Source of the DNA: Chitinophaga sancti
GTDB lineage: Bacteria; Bacteroidota; Bacteroidia; Chitinophagales; Chitinophagaceae
Reading direction: 5' to 3'
Assembly: GCF_034424315.1 (NCBI RefSeq)
Contig: NZ_CP139972.1
Span: 4,402,001 to 4,466,000 of the forward strand
Length of the DNA stretch: 64,000 nucleotides
Part shown: one piece after another, positions 56,280 through 64,000 of the stretch
Layout: each line of letters begins with the position of its first letter
How positions within the stretch are numbered: position 1 is the stretch's first letter
Program-made: the position numbers and the translations under genes
The notes under the pieces: model-generated
The model's database searches: none
What the model was told of the DNA's origin: nothing
Seen by the model: only the letters and a program-made list of their open reading frames with translations

Positions 56280-56576
56280 ATGAAAAACAAAACATCTATT
56301 ATTCTTAGTGTTATTGGTTTATTTAGTCTTCTTGGCGGATCGTTAGCGTTTAAAGCTCAACACAAATTTAATGGTGCTCTCTTTTGCTATACTAATGTGG
56401 GCTCCATCAATGCTAATTTTGAAATTGTGTACGCTCCAATACTAAGTGCAAGGTATTCTACAGCAGCCCCAATGGGTACCCTATTTTGCACTCTTCCTGC
56501 AGCATTGCATTGGTCCGGACAACCTATTTGGGATCTAAAAAAACTTATGGCAGTCCTCGCATTTACCATGCATTAA
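56280..56576 (+). pseudogene. Small exported peptide gene 2, 3' end replaced by an IS3 fragment
   Basis: The first ~75 residues parallel peptide 1: signal MKNKTSIILSVIGLFSLLGG, SLAFKAQHKF, repeat GALFCYT (32-38) and GTLFCTL (66-72), with Cys36 and Cys70. It has a 7-residue insert (NFEIVYA versus GVFA). After LPAALH the sequence becomes the type 2 IS3 orfB read in another frame (ending AFTMH). So the natural C terminus is lost. The upstream control motif is preserved, so a truncated product could still be made. Confidence 0.75.
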
Positions 56577-56804
56577 AGGAAGAATCTGTTAGCTGTAGCA
56601 GGTCGCACATTATTAGGATCATGCAGCAAAAAGGTCTAAAGGGTATACAAAAGAAAAAGTTCTGTGTGACTACCGAAAGCGCTCATGATCTGCCAGTCGC
56701 TGATAACCTGCTTAACCGAAATTTTAAAGCTGAAAGGGCTTATCAAAAATGGGTGTCCGACATCACTTACATTAGAACCAGTGAAGTTATATACTCCCCA
56801 TTTA

Positions 56805-57758
56805 TTAGACAGCAATAGGTGAATTATTAATTAAAGAATCAAATCTATTACTACTATTATAAACTTTCTCTTTTTTTGGTTCTTTTTTTCTCTTTGTTGA
56901 TATCTGTGGATATGTGGATAACTTATCAGCTGCTCCATAAATCTCAGCAGGAGTCTTATATTCCAGGCCTTGATGTTTTCGTTCCCAGTTGTAGAATTCC
57001 ACATACCTGTGAATTCCCTTGTATAAATCCAATGTACTATCATAAGCATTGAGATAGATATTCTCATACTTGATGCTACGCCAAAATCTTTCGATTGCGA
57101 TATTGTCAGTGGCTCGTCCTACTCCATCCATGCTTAGGCGAATTTCAGCACCTAATACAGCTGTTGTAAAGTCTTCACTGGTAAACTGGCTGCCCTGATC
57201 CGTATTTAAGATCTCTGGTGCTCCATAAATAGAAATGGCCTTTTCAAGCGCTTCCAGACAAAATTCCACTGTCATGGTATTGCTGAGTGTCCAGGATAAC
57301 AGATAGCGGCTATTCCAGTCTATAATCGCACACAGGTACATAAAACCCTTCGGCATTGGAATATAAGTTATATCCATACTCCAAACCATATTATTCCGGT
57401 CTATTTTCAGGTTCCGAAGCAGGTATGGATATGTTTTGTGCCACTTACATGCCTCACTTGTATTAGGGGCGGGATATATGGCCGAAATATCCATTTTCCG
57501 CATCAATCGCCTTATCCGCTTCACATTAACATGTAGCTCTGGTGTACTCAGATGTTTTGCCATGCGCTCTGCCCCAAAATAGGGATGTTCCAAATGCATA
57601 CGGTCTATCTGCTCCATCAGCTCCAGGTTTAATTTGCTTTCTCCTTTGGGCTCATGGTAATGGCTGCTACGAGATACTTCCAGCAATTGACACTGACGTA
57701 CAATACTGAGCTCATTGTCCTCCTTATTTACTAAAGCCATCTTTCCAGTTCTTCCCAA
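56805..57758 (-). CDS. IS3 orfB transposase (type 3)
   Basis: The 317-aa frame has HTH_21 (QCQLLEVSRSSHYHEPKGES, HPYFGAERMAKHL) and the DDE domain: MVWSMDITYIPMP (first Asp), ILNTDQGSQFTS (second Asp) and NIAIERFWRSIKYENIYLNA (Glu). It overlaps orfA by 35 bp in another frame and is probably made as an OrfAB fusion by frameshifting. A run of nine A's (57772-57780 on the complement) is the likely slippery site. The tail is basic and Ser-rich. It appears intact. Confidence 0.9.
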   Translation of the reverse strand: MGRTGKMALVNKEDNELSIVRQCQLLEVSRSSHYHEPKGESKLNLELMEQIDRMHLEHPYFGAERMAKHLSTPELHVNVKRIRRLMRKMDISAIYPAPNTSEACKWHKTYPYLLRNLKIDRNNMVWSMDITYIPMPKGFMYLCAIIDWNSRYLLSWTLSNTMTVEFCLEALEKAISIYGAPEILNTDQGSQFTSEDFTTAVLGAEIRLSMDGVGRATDNIAIERFWRSIKYENIYLNAYDSTLDLYKGIHRYVEFYNWERKHQGLEYKTPAEIYGAADKLSTYPQISTKRKKEPKKEKVYNSSNRFDSLINNSPIAV

Positions 57759-58050
57759 ATGCCTGCTCAGATTTTTTTTTCAACCAGTCGACCTCTACCT
57801 TGAGTTGACCGATTTGCTTATATAGTTCGTCTTTTTCTTCCTGATGATCTGAGGCATCGCTACCTGCCTTCTTTCCCTGGTCAAACACATCCTCTGACCC
57901 TGATAGCAGTTGCTTCTTCCACTCTGTTATCTGAGTAGGATGTATATCATACTTCTCGGCCAGCTCTGCTAAGGTCAGCTGTTCCTTTAAGGCCTCGATA
58001 GCTACTTTCGCTTTAAACGCTGCATTGAACTTTCTTCTTCCCTTGTTCAT
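57724..58050 (-). CDS. IS3 orfA protein (type 3)
   Basis: The 108-aa protein has the orfA HTH (FNAAFKAKVAIEALKEQLTL, AEKYDIHPTQITEWKKQL) and a coil (QEEKDELYKQIGQLKVEVDW). It is complete and lies upstream of orfB with a 35-bp overlap. Relative to orfA, orfB is in the +1 frame, not the common -1, so either the shift differs or the A-run length changed. Confidence 0.9.
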   Translation of the reverse strand: MNKGRRKFNAAFKAKVAIEALKEQLTLAELAEKYDIHPTQITEWKKQLLSGSEDVFDQGKKAGSDASDHQEEKDELYKQIGQLKVEVDWLKKKSEQAFGKNWKDGFSK

Positions 58051-58596
58051 ATTGTAAATTTAAGATGTTTTTCCACTTAAACTTACTGTCCGTTTTTAGG
58101 GGAGTATTATAAAGGATTGCTTTACCTGGCAGTAATAGTTAATATATTCTCCAGAAAGGTGGTAGGATGGCCTATGGATAAGAGCATGAAGACAGGACTG
58201 GTTGTTGCAGCGTTAAGAATGGCACTCCGCTCACGAAAGTCGAAACCTGGATTGATACATCATTCAGACCGCGGAGTTTAATATACAAGTCATAAATATC
58301 AAAATGAGCTTACCAAGGTCAAAATGATCTGCAGTATGAGCAGAAAGGGCAATTGCTGGGGTAATTTTGTAGCAGAAAGCTTCTTTTCATCCTTAAAAAG
58401 AGAGTTGATCTATCCTGCAGGAGCCTTTACAATTTTCGATGATCTGTAGTGCAATTTTTAGCTATATAAAGGGGGGTACAATACGAGTCGAAAATACTCA
58501 TATCTCGGTTATGTTTCCCCTGACGAATTTGAGTTAAATAGCCAAGGATTAATTTTGAAAAATGTAGTTTAACTAAGTATCCGTATTTCTAGGTCA

Positions 58597-58883
58597 AGAC
58601 TAGAGTTTGATTTATGAATTCTCAGAATGACAATATTGAGTTGTCAGTGAGTCATAATTATTCCCTAATTAACATTTCAATTAAAGATTTTACCTAACCT
58701 CAATGAACAATTATGTGTAGCACATAAAATAATTGTGGCAATTAATACTATATTACAAGAACTATTTGTATTCAAGGTATCCTTTTTGCTCTCGTAATAA
58801 AAAACGCCCTCTCCTATGCCCTTACTAATCACATTTTAATATCTTCAGTTGTCTCCATTGTCAATGGCTTGTATACCCCTAAA
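58597..58883. other. Upstream region of outer-membrane barrel gene, no gene seen
   Basis: No frame or motif found. It presumably holds the promoter for the barrel gene; the left 40 bp are the IS3 border. Confidence 0.35.
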
Positions 58884-61463
58884 ATGAAAAACTTAATATT
58901 TTTAATATTTATACTTTCTTTTCTATTAGCGCCTTTTATTGTGTGTGGGCAATCATTAGATACGCTAAGAGGAATTATTAAAGATTCAATTGGACATCCC
59001 ATTCCAGGAGCAAATGTGTGGGTATATACACAAGATGATTCGATACATAACATTAGCAATGATTACGGCCAGGTAAAATTTCCAATTATTTTTTCCGGTG
59101 GCATTTCCATAAAGATAACATCTTTGGGATACCAAGAGCTACGGTTGAATATGGAAGCAGGAAAAAATTTCTTCAAAGCAGTATTAAAGGACAAGCTTAA
59201 TTTCTTAAAAGAGGTTGTAATTAAAGGTCTACCTCAAGCCGTGATAGTAAAGAAGGATACAGTTGAATACGACATAAGTCAATTTATCAGAACACCAGAT
59301 GATGTTATCCAAGATCTATTAGAAAGATTACCAGGTTTACAAGTGAATCCAGATGGATCAATTAGTATGATGGGAAATAAAGTAGTAAAAATAAGAATTA
59401 ATGGACAAGAATTTCTAATTGAAGATATAAAAACGTTAACGAGCATAATTCCAGCCAACCTAATTAATAAAATTCAATTAATAGATGACTATGGAGAAGA
59501 AAGCAGATTAACAGGACGAAGAGCTGGAGAGTCTCAGAAGATCATCAACCTTACTACAAAAAGTAATACTACTAATATTTATGTAGGAAGATTAATGGCT
59601 GCTAAAGGAATTAAAAATCTGTATTCATTATATGGCAATTTATTCAAATACAACAATCAACAATCAATTATGATATTATTATCAAATAATAATATTGGAA
59701 ATTATTCAGGAAATGCAAATAATACAGAAGGAGAAATGTCGTTTCGTCATCAAATAGGTAAAGGATTTTCTATTAATTTGGGGATAAATCTTAAGAATAA
59801 TAGTTATGATTATGGTTCAAATAGTGAATCTCAGACCACTACAAATGAGGGATTATTAATTACCAATAGTAATTCTAATGGAAATAATAAAAACAATAAT
59901 TTTTCCCCTAAAATGGAAGTTATATTGGAACTGAATGAAAGAAATCATTTTAAATTTAATTTGTCTGGAAATTTTGACAGAACAGATAATTTGAATTCTA
60001 TTACTGATCTTCAAACTGGATTTCAAAGAAAAGATGTATCTGTCGGTAACACTAATAATAATCAGTCAAATCAGGTAAATGGGAATCTGTTCTTTTCTCA
60101 TAAGTTTAAAAAACCAGGTAGAGGAATGTACGTAGATCTTAATGCCGAGGGAGCGAATATAAGCGATGATCTGGATATTGCAAATGCTTTGAGGTTTTAT
60201 CTAAATAACAATAGCTCTTATTATGATTCTACTCTCCATCAATTAATTATTGGGAAATATCATAATAACAAATATCAGGCACGCATTTCCTTTGTAGAAC
60301 CAATTAAAGAAAAGAATAGTTTAGAAATAAGATATAGTTTTTTTGAATCTAATTCAGGTAATAAACGAAACACTAGTTGGATGGATGAAGCTGGGAAATT
60401 TACTTTAGTTGATTCTTTAAGCAATAGATATTTTTTTAAAATAATTCAAAATCAATTAGAATTAAACTTTCTCCAAAAAAATAAAAATTTAGAACTAACC
60501 TTTGGTGGAAGCATAAAACCCTACTCGCTAATCGAAAGTAATAAAAGAACTGGAATATTATTTTTCCCGGTTTTCCGGTTATTTTATAATCTGAAGAACT
60601 CTTCTTCTTTGAATATAAATTTCCTTGGAGATAATATTTTCCCTACTTTTCAACAGTTAGCTAACTTTCCAGACTATTCCAATTTACAAAATCCTGTTTA
60701 TGGCAATCCAAATTTGAAAGTAGCAAGTAAATACGGAATATCTATAGGCTATATTAAGACTAACCCTAAATCAAGGTTATTCTTAAAGTTACAAGGCAAT
60801 TTATTGCAAAAAAATATAGTTAGTAATATCTTCCTCATTGAAGATGCTTTCGGAAGCTTAAAACAGGAAACTCATTTTGTAAATGTAAATGGAACCTATT
60901 CCATTGACGGAAAAATTGGGTTTAGTAGTCAATTTAAAAAAAATAATAGAAGTTGGGCTATGGAGATGGGCAGCGGATACGCACATAATATCCTACTTTA
61001 TAACAATAGTCCTAAATTTTCAAATAACTTAAGTGCTAATAGCCAAATTAGCCTTGATTATAGGAATGGCATATTGAATATATTCCCCAGTTTAGCATAT
61101 AATTTAAGTAAAAGTAGTTATTCAATTTATGATAATAATTCGATTACAACTCAAAATATTAAAATTGGATTTCGAAGTATTCTTATTTTTTCTCAAACTT
61201 TTTCTATTGAAAGCACATTAACCAAGTTATTCAATTGGGGATTTGGGTCAGGACTAAGTCGTAACCCACTTATGATCGATACTAATTTTCATAAAAGATG
61301 GCTAAAAAAAAGGTTATGGACATCTTTGGAATGCTACAACTTGCTAAATGAAAGATCATCCATTTCTCAGGGAATATCTGGTAATGTAATTTCAGTTACA
61401 AGCTCAAATAATATTGGAAGGTATTTTCTAATAAAAGTAATATTTGATTTGAAAGCATTGTAA
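58884..61463 (+). CDS. Outer-membrane beta-barrel protein with carboxypeptidase-like N-terminal domain
   Basis: The 859-aa protein starts at the ATG at 58884 (the frame is open from a TTG at 58869). It has a signal peptide (MKNLIFLIFILSFLLAPFIV, CGQS), a carboxypeptidase-D-like domain (~25-105, LRGIIKDSIGHPIPGANVWV) and a plug-like domain (~115-215, TVEYDISQF, LLERLPGLQVNPDGSISMMG, VKIRINGQEFL). A long barrel follows and ends in IGRYFLIKVIFDLKAL. This is the OMP_b-brl_3 (TonB-receptor-like) architecture found next to small peptides and thioredoxin genes in Bacteroidota. It probably exports, imports or anchors a peptide. It lies 250 bp before the thioredoxin-domain gene. Confidence 0.85.
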   Translation: MKNLIFLIFILSFLLAPFIVCGQSLDTLRGIIKDSIGHPIPGANVWVYTQDDSIHNISNDYGQVKFPIIFSGGISIKITSLGYQELRLNMEAGKNFFKAVLKDKLNFLKEVVIKGLPQAVIVKKDTVEYDISQFIRTPDDVIQDLLERLPGLQVNPDGSISMMGNKVVKIRINGQEFLIEDIKTLTSIIPANLINKIQLIDDYGEESRLTGRRAGESQKIINLTTKSNTTNIYVGRLMAAKGIKNLYSLYGNLFKYNNQQSIMILLSNNNIGNYSGNANNTEGEMSFRHQIGKGFSINLGINLKNNSYDYGSNSESQTTTNEGLLITNSNSNGNNKNNNFSPKMEVILELNERNHFKFNLSGNFDRTDNLNSITDLQTGFQRKDVSVGNTNNNQSNQVNGNLFFSHKFKKPGRGMYVDLNAEGANISDDLDIANALRFYLNNNSSYYDSTLHQLIIGKYHNNKYQARISFVEPIKEKNSLEIRYSFFESNSGNKRNTSWMDEAGKFTLVDSLSNRYFFKIIQNQLELNFLQKNKNLELTFGGSIKPYSLIESNKRTGILFFPVFRLFYNLKNSSSLNINFLGDNIFPTFQQLANFPDYSNLQNPVYGNPNLKVASKYGISIGYIKTNPKSRLFLKLQGNLLQKNIVSNIFLIEDAFGSLKQETHFVNVNGTYSIDGKIGFSSQFKKNNRSWAMEMGSGYAHNILLYNNSPKFSNNLSANSQISLDYRNGILNIFPSLAYNLSKSSYSIYDNNSITTQNIKIGFRSILIFSQTFSIESTLTKLFNWGFGSGLSRNPLMIDTNFHKRWLKKRLWTSLECYNLLNERSSISQGISGNVISVTSSNNIGRYFLIKVIFDLKAL

Positions 61464-61646
61464 TGTATAAAACTACCAAATCAAAACTTGTTTCGCCAAT
61501 TTATATGATATTTATTTTTTGGAAGTGCCTCTGTTTAATCATCGGAATTATTCCACCATTGATTACTGATACCACAGTCATAAGCACTTAACGGCGGCTA
61601 TTTTTTACGAATTATTAGTTAAAAATAAGTCAATATCTCCATTTAA

Positions 61647-61707
61647 TGAATGTTATGATTTCTTAATTAGTGCAATTAAGTTCCTAATTAAGGAATCATA
61701 ACATTCA
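61647..61707 (+). repeat. 24-bp inverted repeat right before the thioredoxin-domain gene
   Basis: Arm 61647-61670 pairs with 61684-61707 with one T-G type mismatch, around a 13-base loop. It ends three bases before the ATG at 61711. It could be the terminator of the barrel gene, but its distance (184 bp) and position over the start region suggest a control hairpin for translation of the thioredoxin gene. Confidence 0.55.
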
Positions 61708-61710
61708 ATT

Positions 61711-63045
61711 ATGCATAAGAAATTAACGTTATTTACTTTAGTACTGCTAGTTATAAGCAATTGTCTTCTTTCTCAGGGGAAAAAGGGTATAAATTTTGAC
61801 GATAAATTGAGTTGGGATACAATTAAGGAAAAGGCTAAACGAGAAAATAAATATATTTTTGTTGATTGCTTTGCTACTTGGTGTGGTCCTTGTAAAATGA
61901 TGGATGAGAATGTATATTCAAATGCTGAGCTTGGAGAAGAGTTTGATAAAAATTTCATTTCTATCAAATTACAAATGGATAAGAATCCAGCAGATAATGA
62001 ATATACCAGATCCTGGTATAGTATAGCTGAAAATTTTCAAAAAGAATATCATTTGGTTGGTTATCCAAGTCTTCTATTTTTTTCTCCTAAAGGGAATTTG
62101 GTACATAGAGGAGTAGGTTATAAATCCAAGGAAGCTTTAATTGCTTTGTCCAGAGATGCTGTTAATCCAAACACACAATATGTAGGTTTAAAGAAAAATT
62201 ATAAAGTCGGAAAAATCGCTAAATCGAAAGACGTTAATGCCCTTATTGATATTGCGATAGAGAATGGTGATAAAGAATTCGCAGAAGAGGTCGCAGTAAA
62301 ATATAAAAAAGATTTCATTGATAAGTTAAGTATGGATCAATTATGTACTATTGATAACCTTATTTTCATAAAAAAACATTCAAATCTAGTTAATTCGCAA
62401 GACTTAGTTTTTTCTCTATTTAGAAATTCTCCGTCAAGATGTGACAGTCTATTGCCTGGTTTAGCAAAAGCAGTCATAAATTTAGTGGTCGAAAAAGAAG
62501 AAATTACTCCTCGATTAAATTACAAGGACCCTCGATTAACTAATTGGCAATTAATTGGTTCGAATATTAACAGGAAATATGGAAAGGATATTGCTGAAAA
62601 ATTAGTACCTAACGCAAGAATGAATTTTGCATTTGAGACAAAAAACTGGAAAGAATATGCCAACTTAAAAGATCGTGAGCTTTTAAATAATGATTTTCCA
62701 GTTAACGATTCAAGCCTTTACGCATGGAACTTGAATATAGCAGCATGGAATACGTATTTAGTATGCGATGATTCAACTGTATTAGCTAAAGCATTATCTT
62801 GGAGTGACCGATCCATGCAGATTTTATCTGCGATGAAAGCAGATTCCGCAGAACAATATTTGGATACCAAGGCAAGAATACTATATAAACTGGGGCATAT
62901 ATCTAAAGCATTAGAAAATGAGCAAAAAGCAATTGAAGTAGGAATGAGAAAAGCTCAAAAATCAGGTGGGGGTAAGAGTATATTTTATAATGAATTTAGT
63001 GCAGTATTGGAGAAAATGAAAAATGGAGAATCTATTAGTAATTAA
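61711..63045 (+). CDS. Exported thioredoxin-domain protein with C-terminal extension
   Basis: The 444-aa protein has a signal peptide (MHKKLTLFTLVLLVISNCLL, SQG). The thioredoxin domain (~30-150) has VDCFATWCGPCKMMDENVY with the redox pair Cys58 and Cys61 and GYPSLLFFSPKG with the cis-Pro. Residues ~160-444 are helical, with SEL1/TPR-like repeats near the end (AEQYLDTKARILYKLGHISK, ALENEQKAIEVG). It is a periplasmic thiol oxidoreductase of the thioredoxin_7 type with an added helical domain. It follows the barrel gene and may act on its peptide cargo. Confidence 0.87.
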   Translation: MHKKLTLFTLVLLVISNCLLSQGKKGINFDDKLSWDTIKEKAKRENKYIFVDCFATWCGPCKMMDENVYSNAELGEEFDKNFISIKLQMDKNPADNEYTRSWYSIAENFQKEYHLVGYPSLLFFSPKGNLVHRGVGYKSKEALIALSRDAVNPNTQYVGLKKNYKVGKIAKSKDVNALIDIAIENGDKEFAEEVAVKYKKDFIDKLSMDQLCTIDNLIFIKKHSNLVNSQDLVFSLFRNSPSRCDSLLPGLAKAVINLVVEKEEITPRLNYKDPRLTNWQLIGSNINRKYGKDIAEKLVPNARMNFAFETKNWKEYANLKDRELLNNDFPVNDSSLYAWNLNIAAWNTYLVCDDSTVLAKALSWSDRSMQILSAMKADSAEQYLDTKARILYKLGHISKALENEQKAIEVGMRKAQKSGGGKSIFYNEFSAVLEKMKNGESISN

Positions 63046-63313
63046 ATATCAATTCATTATAGATTAATTTACTTAAACTATTAAGGAGAGAAATTTAAAA
63101 GTAAAAATTAAAAACTATTCTAAAAATTGTGAAGTAAAAAACTGATCTTTTTCTGGAATAGTTTCAAAAAACTTAATAAATATTTGATTCGTTAGAATAG
63201 AGCACGGAATTGAATTATAGGAACTATTTCACTAAGTGTGTAAATAATAAAGTCGAGGTTATAGTATAATTATATTCTTACTCTATCACCAAAGATAGTC
63301 AAGAACTAATTAA
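63046..63313. other. Intergenic region after thioredoxin-domain gene, no gene seen
   Basis: AT-rich; all frames broken. The next feature is a terminator. Confidence 0.4.
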
Positions 63314-63355
63314 GGATCATGCACCAGTTTCTAATGGGCATGGTCCATTTTTTTA
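63314..63355 (+). terminator. Rho-independent terminator
   Basis: GGATCATGCACCA (63314-63326) pairs with TGGGCATGGTCC (63335-63346), with a G-U pair and a one-base bulge, around an 8-base loop. TTTTTTTATT follows. It is about 270 bp after the thioredoxin-domain gene, which is far, so a lost small gene between them is possible. Confidence 0.7.
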
Positions 63356-63356
63356 T

Positions 63357-63459
63357 TGTAAGGTTCCCCGAAAATGGTCCGGTGAGGTTAGAGAAAAATC
63401 TCTAACTTAATATAATAATGAAAAAAATACGATTCACTGAGAACCAAATTATCTCCATC
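63357..63459 (+). mobile_element. Left end of a type 1 IS3, cut by an IS21
   Basis: TGTAAGGTTCCCCGAAAATG and the following about 80 bases are nearly identical to the start of the IS3 at 35453, up to the middle of orfA's first helix (FTENQIISI). At 63460 an IS21 end begins. Confidence 0.85.
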
Positions 63460-64000
63460 TGTAAATGGTAAATAATAATGCAGCAAAAATGGTAAATATG
63501 AATGCAGCAGATTCGATAACAATACTGCAGCAAGAATGGTAACAATGGTACAGCAAAATCGGTAACAATTGTTACACAATCCGGCAAAAGTAGTCTGTTA
63601 TCAGGAACCTTCAAAAATAGTTTTACGATTCTTCAATCTGTAACTTTCACCACTAAAGTTTATGACTTCACAATGGTAAAGTAGCCGGTCCAGTAAAGCC
63701 GTAGCTATGACCTCATCATCCAGCTGTTTGCTCCAGTCTGAAGGCTTCTTATTTGTAGTGATGATTATTGACGTAGATTCATAAATCTGATTGATAAAAT
63801 TGAAAAATGATATTGCCAGGTTCTTCTCCAGCGGGAAGAGCATAATATCATCAATAACGAGAAGGTTAGCCTTTAATAGTCGTTTATATTCAACCTGCTG
63901 GGTTTTAACAAAGTCCTTCGTCTTAAGCATATTTACCAGGTCATCCATTCTTCTGAAGTAGGCGTTATATCCAGCCTTTACAGCATCCTGACACAAACCT
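63460..64000 (-). mobile_element. IS21-family element, left part (continues past window end)
   Basis: It begins TGTAAATGGTAAATAATAAT and has four to five repeats of AA(T)GGTAA(A/C)A(A/T)-type with GCAGCA spacers between 63460 and 63590. This is the multiple-site end structure of IS21. It holds an IstB gene. The rest lies outside the window. Confidence 0.85.
63601..64000 (-). CDS. istB: IS21 helper ATPase IstB (5' end outside window)
   Basis: The visible ~133 residues are the C-terminal half of IstB: LCQDAVKAGYNAYFRRMDDL, Walker B LLVIDDIMLFPL, sensor SIIITTNKKPSDWSKQL, LLDRLLYHCEVINFSGESY. The frame is open to base 64000, so the Walker A part lies beyond it. The stop at 63601 is close to the IS end (140 bp). 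Confidence 0.92.
   Translation of the reverse strand, partial: GLCQDAVKAGYNAYFRRMDDLVNMLKTKDFVKTQQVEYKRLLKANLLVIDDIMLFPLEKNLAISFFNFINQIYESTSIIITTNKKPSDWSKQLDDEVIATALLDRLLYHCEVINFSGESYRLKNRKTIFEGS

Larger units (their letters stand above)
56787..58111 (-). mobile_element. Complete type 3 IS3 element with 3-bp target duplication
   Basis: The ends are TTATATACTCCCC (56787) and the complement of TTATAATACTCCCC (ending 58111), each followed by about 8 bases and GACAG. It is flanked by AAG (56784-56786 and 58112-58114), a normal IS3 duplication. It is 1325 bp and carries overlapping orfA and orfB on the minus strand, without internal stops. Confidence 0.9.
56510..58562 (+). pseudogene. IS3 orfB (type 2) fragment, interrupted
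   Basis: The left part (56510-56786) reads YLGSKKTYGSPRIYHALKEE, HIIRIMQQKGLKGIQ and KWVSDITYIRTSE with the first Asp. The right part (58115-58562) has [29 protein letters not shown] (second Asp), CWGNFVAESFFSSLKREL (Glu). Stops and frameshifts are present in both. Confidence 0.8.
56510..58596 (+). mobile_element. Type 2 IS3 fragment containing a complete type 3 IS3
   Basis: It begins inside orfB (TATTTGGGATCTAAAAAAAC) and ends with the right repeat AAGTATCCGTATTTCTAGGT (58596). At 56787-58111 another IS3 is inserted. Around it the orfB reading rejoins exactly (TSEG then LLYLAVIV) when one AAG is removed. The left end and orfA are missing, lost where peptide gene 2 is cut. Confidence 0.85.

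Noticed and set aside
53095..56576. The small Cys peptides as substrates of the LanKC-like enzyme
   Set aside because: They carry Sec signal peptides rather than a class III leader, and lie 18 kb away; the link cannot be supported from the sequence.
63460..63590. AATGGTAA repeats as a CRISPR or iteron origin
   Set aside because: They lead into istB and start with the TG tip of an IS21; the same layout exists at 40377-40500.
1..64000. tRNA, rRNA and CRISPR genes
   Set aside because: None of the conserved features (T-loop GGTTCRANYC with paired stems, rRNA cores, cas genes) were noticed by reading; a covariance-model scan would be decisive.

Overview
The window reads as the genome of a Bacteroidota bacterium, most likely a Chitinophaga-like member of the Chitinophagaceae. 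The evidence is low GC, a SusC/SusD outer-membrane pair with an STN domain, large TonB-type barrels, MauE/thioredoxin proteins, mostly absent Shine-Dalgarno sequences and families of IS21, IS3, ISL3 and IS66 elements. The genus is an inference from gene content, not from a search.

Layout. (1) 0-7.2 kb: the end of a polyprenyl-phosphate GT2 glycosyltransferase and a SAM methyltransferase; a minus-strand operon of sugar porter, PhyH-type dioxygenase and TIM-barrel isomerase, tightly overlapped (ATGA, TAGTG); the first member of a membrane-protein family; an AraC regulator. (2) 4.5-23.1 kb: six paralogues (495-511 aa) of one multi-pass membrane family with a conserved Asp-Ser-Tyr loop, probably GT-C-type glycosyltransferases. 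They lie around a thioredoxin-like lipoprotein and a secreted S9 peptidase, and the sixth is cut off from the rest by insertion sequences. (3) 23.1-26.3 kb: IS remnants. (4) 26.3-34.8 kb: SusD and SusC on the minus strand, divergent from an 880-aa kinase/cyclase of the class III lanthipeptide synthetase (LanKC) type with no visible precursor peptide. (5) 35-53 kb: an IS graveyard of nested elements, in which only a membrane acyltransferase and a MauE-type protein are ordinary genes. (6) 53-63 kb: two related small exported peptides with two cysteines each, sharing a 5' region with a TCGCGA motif (one destroyed by an IS3 fragment), then an outer-membrane beta-barrel protein and a large thioredoxin-domain protein. 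(7) 63.3-64 kb: an IS3 end cut by another IS21.

How the genes may work together (inference). The GT2 could charge a polyprenyl carrier and the GT-C-like proteins could transfer the sugar on the periplasmic side. Peptides, MauE, thioredoxin proteins and the outer-membrane barrel look like a disulfide-linked secreted-peptide system broken up by IS activity. The LanKC-like enzyme beside SusCD is a candidate for a peptide-modifying system of unusual context.

The IS nesting can be resolved base by base in several places. An IS66 with 8-bp target duplication sits inside an IS3. One IS21 with 8-bp duplication sits inside another IS21. A decayed IS21 with 8-bp duplication sits inside an IS3. An IS3 with 3-bp duplication sits inside an IS3 fragment. 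An IS3 and an ISL3 both sit inside an older ISL3.
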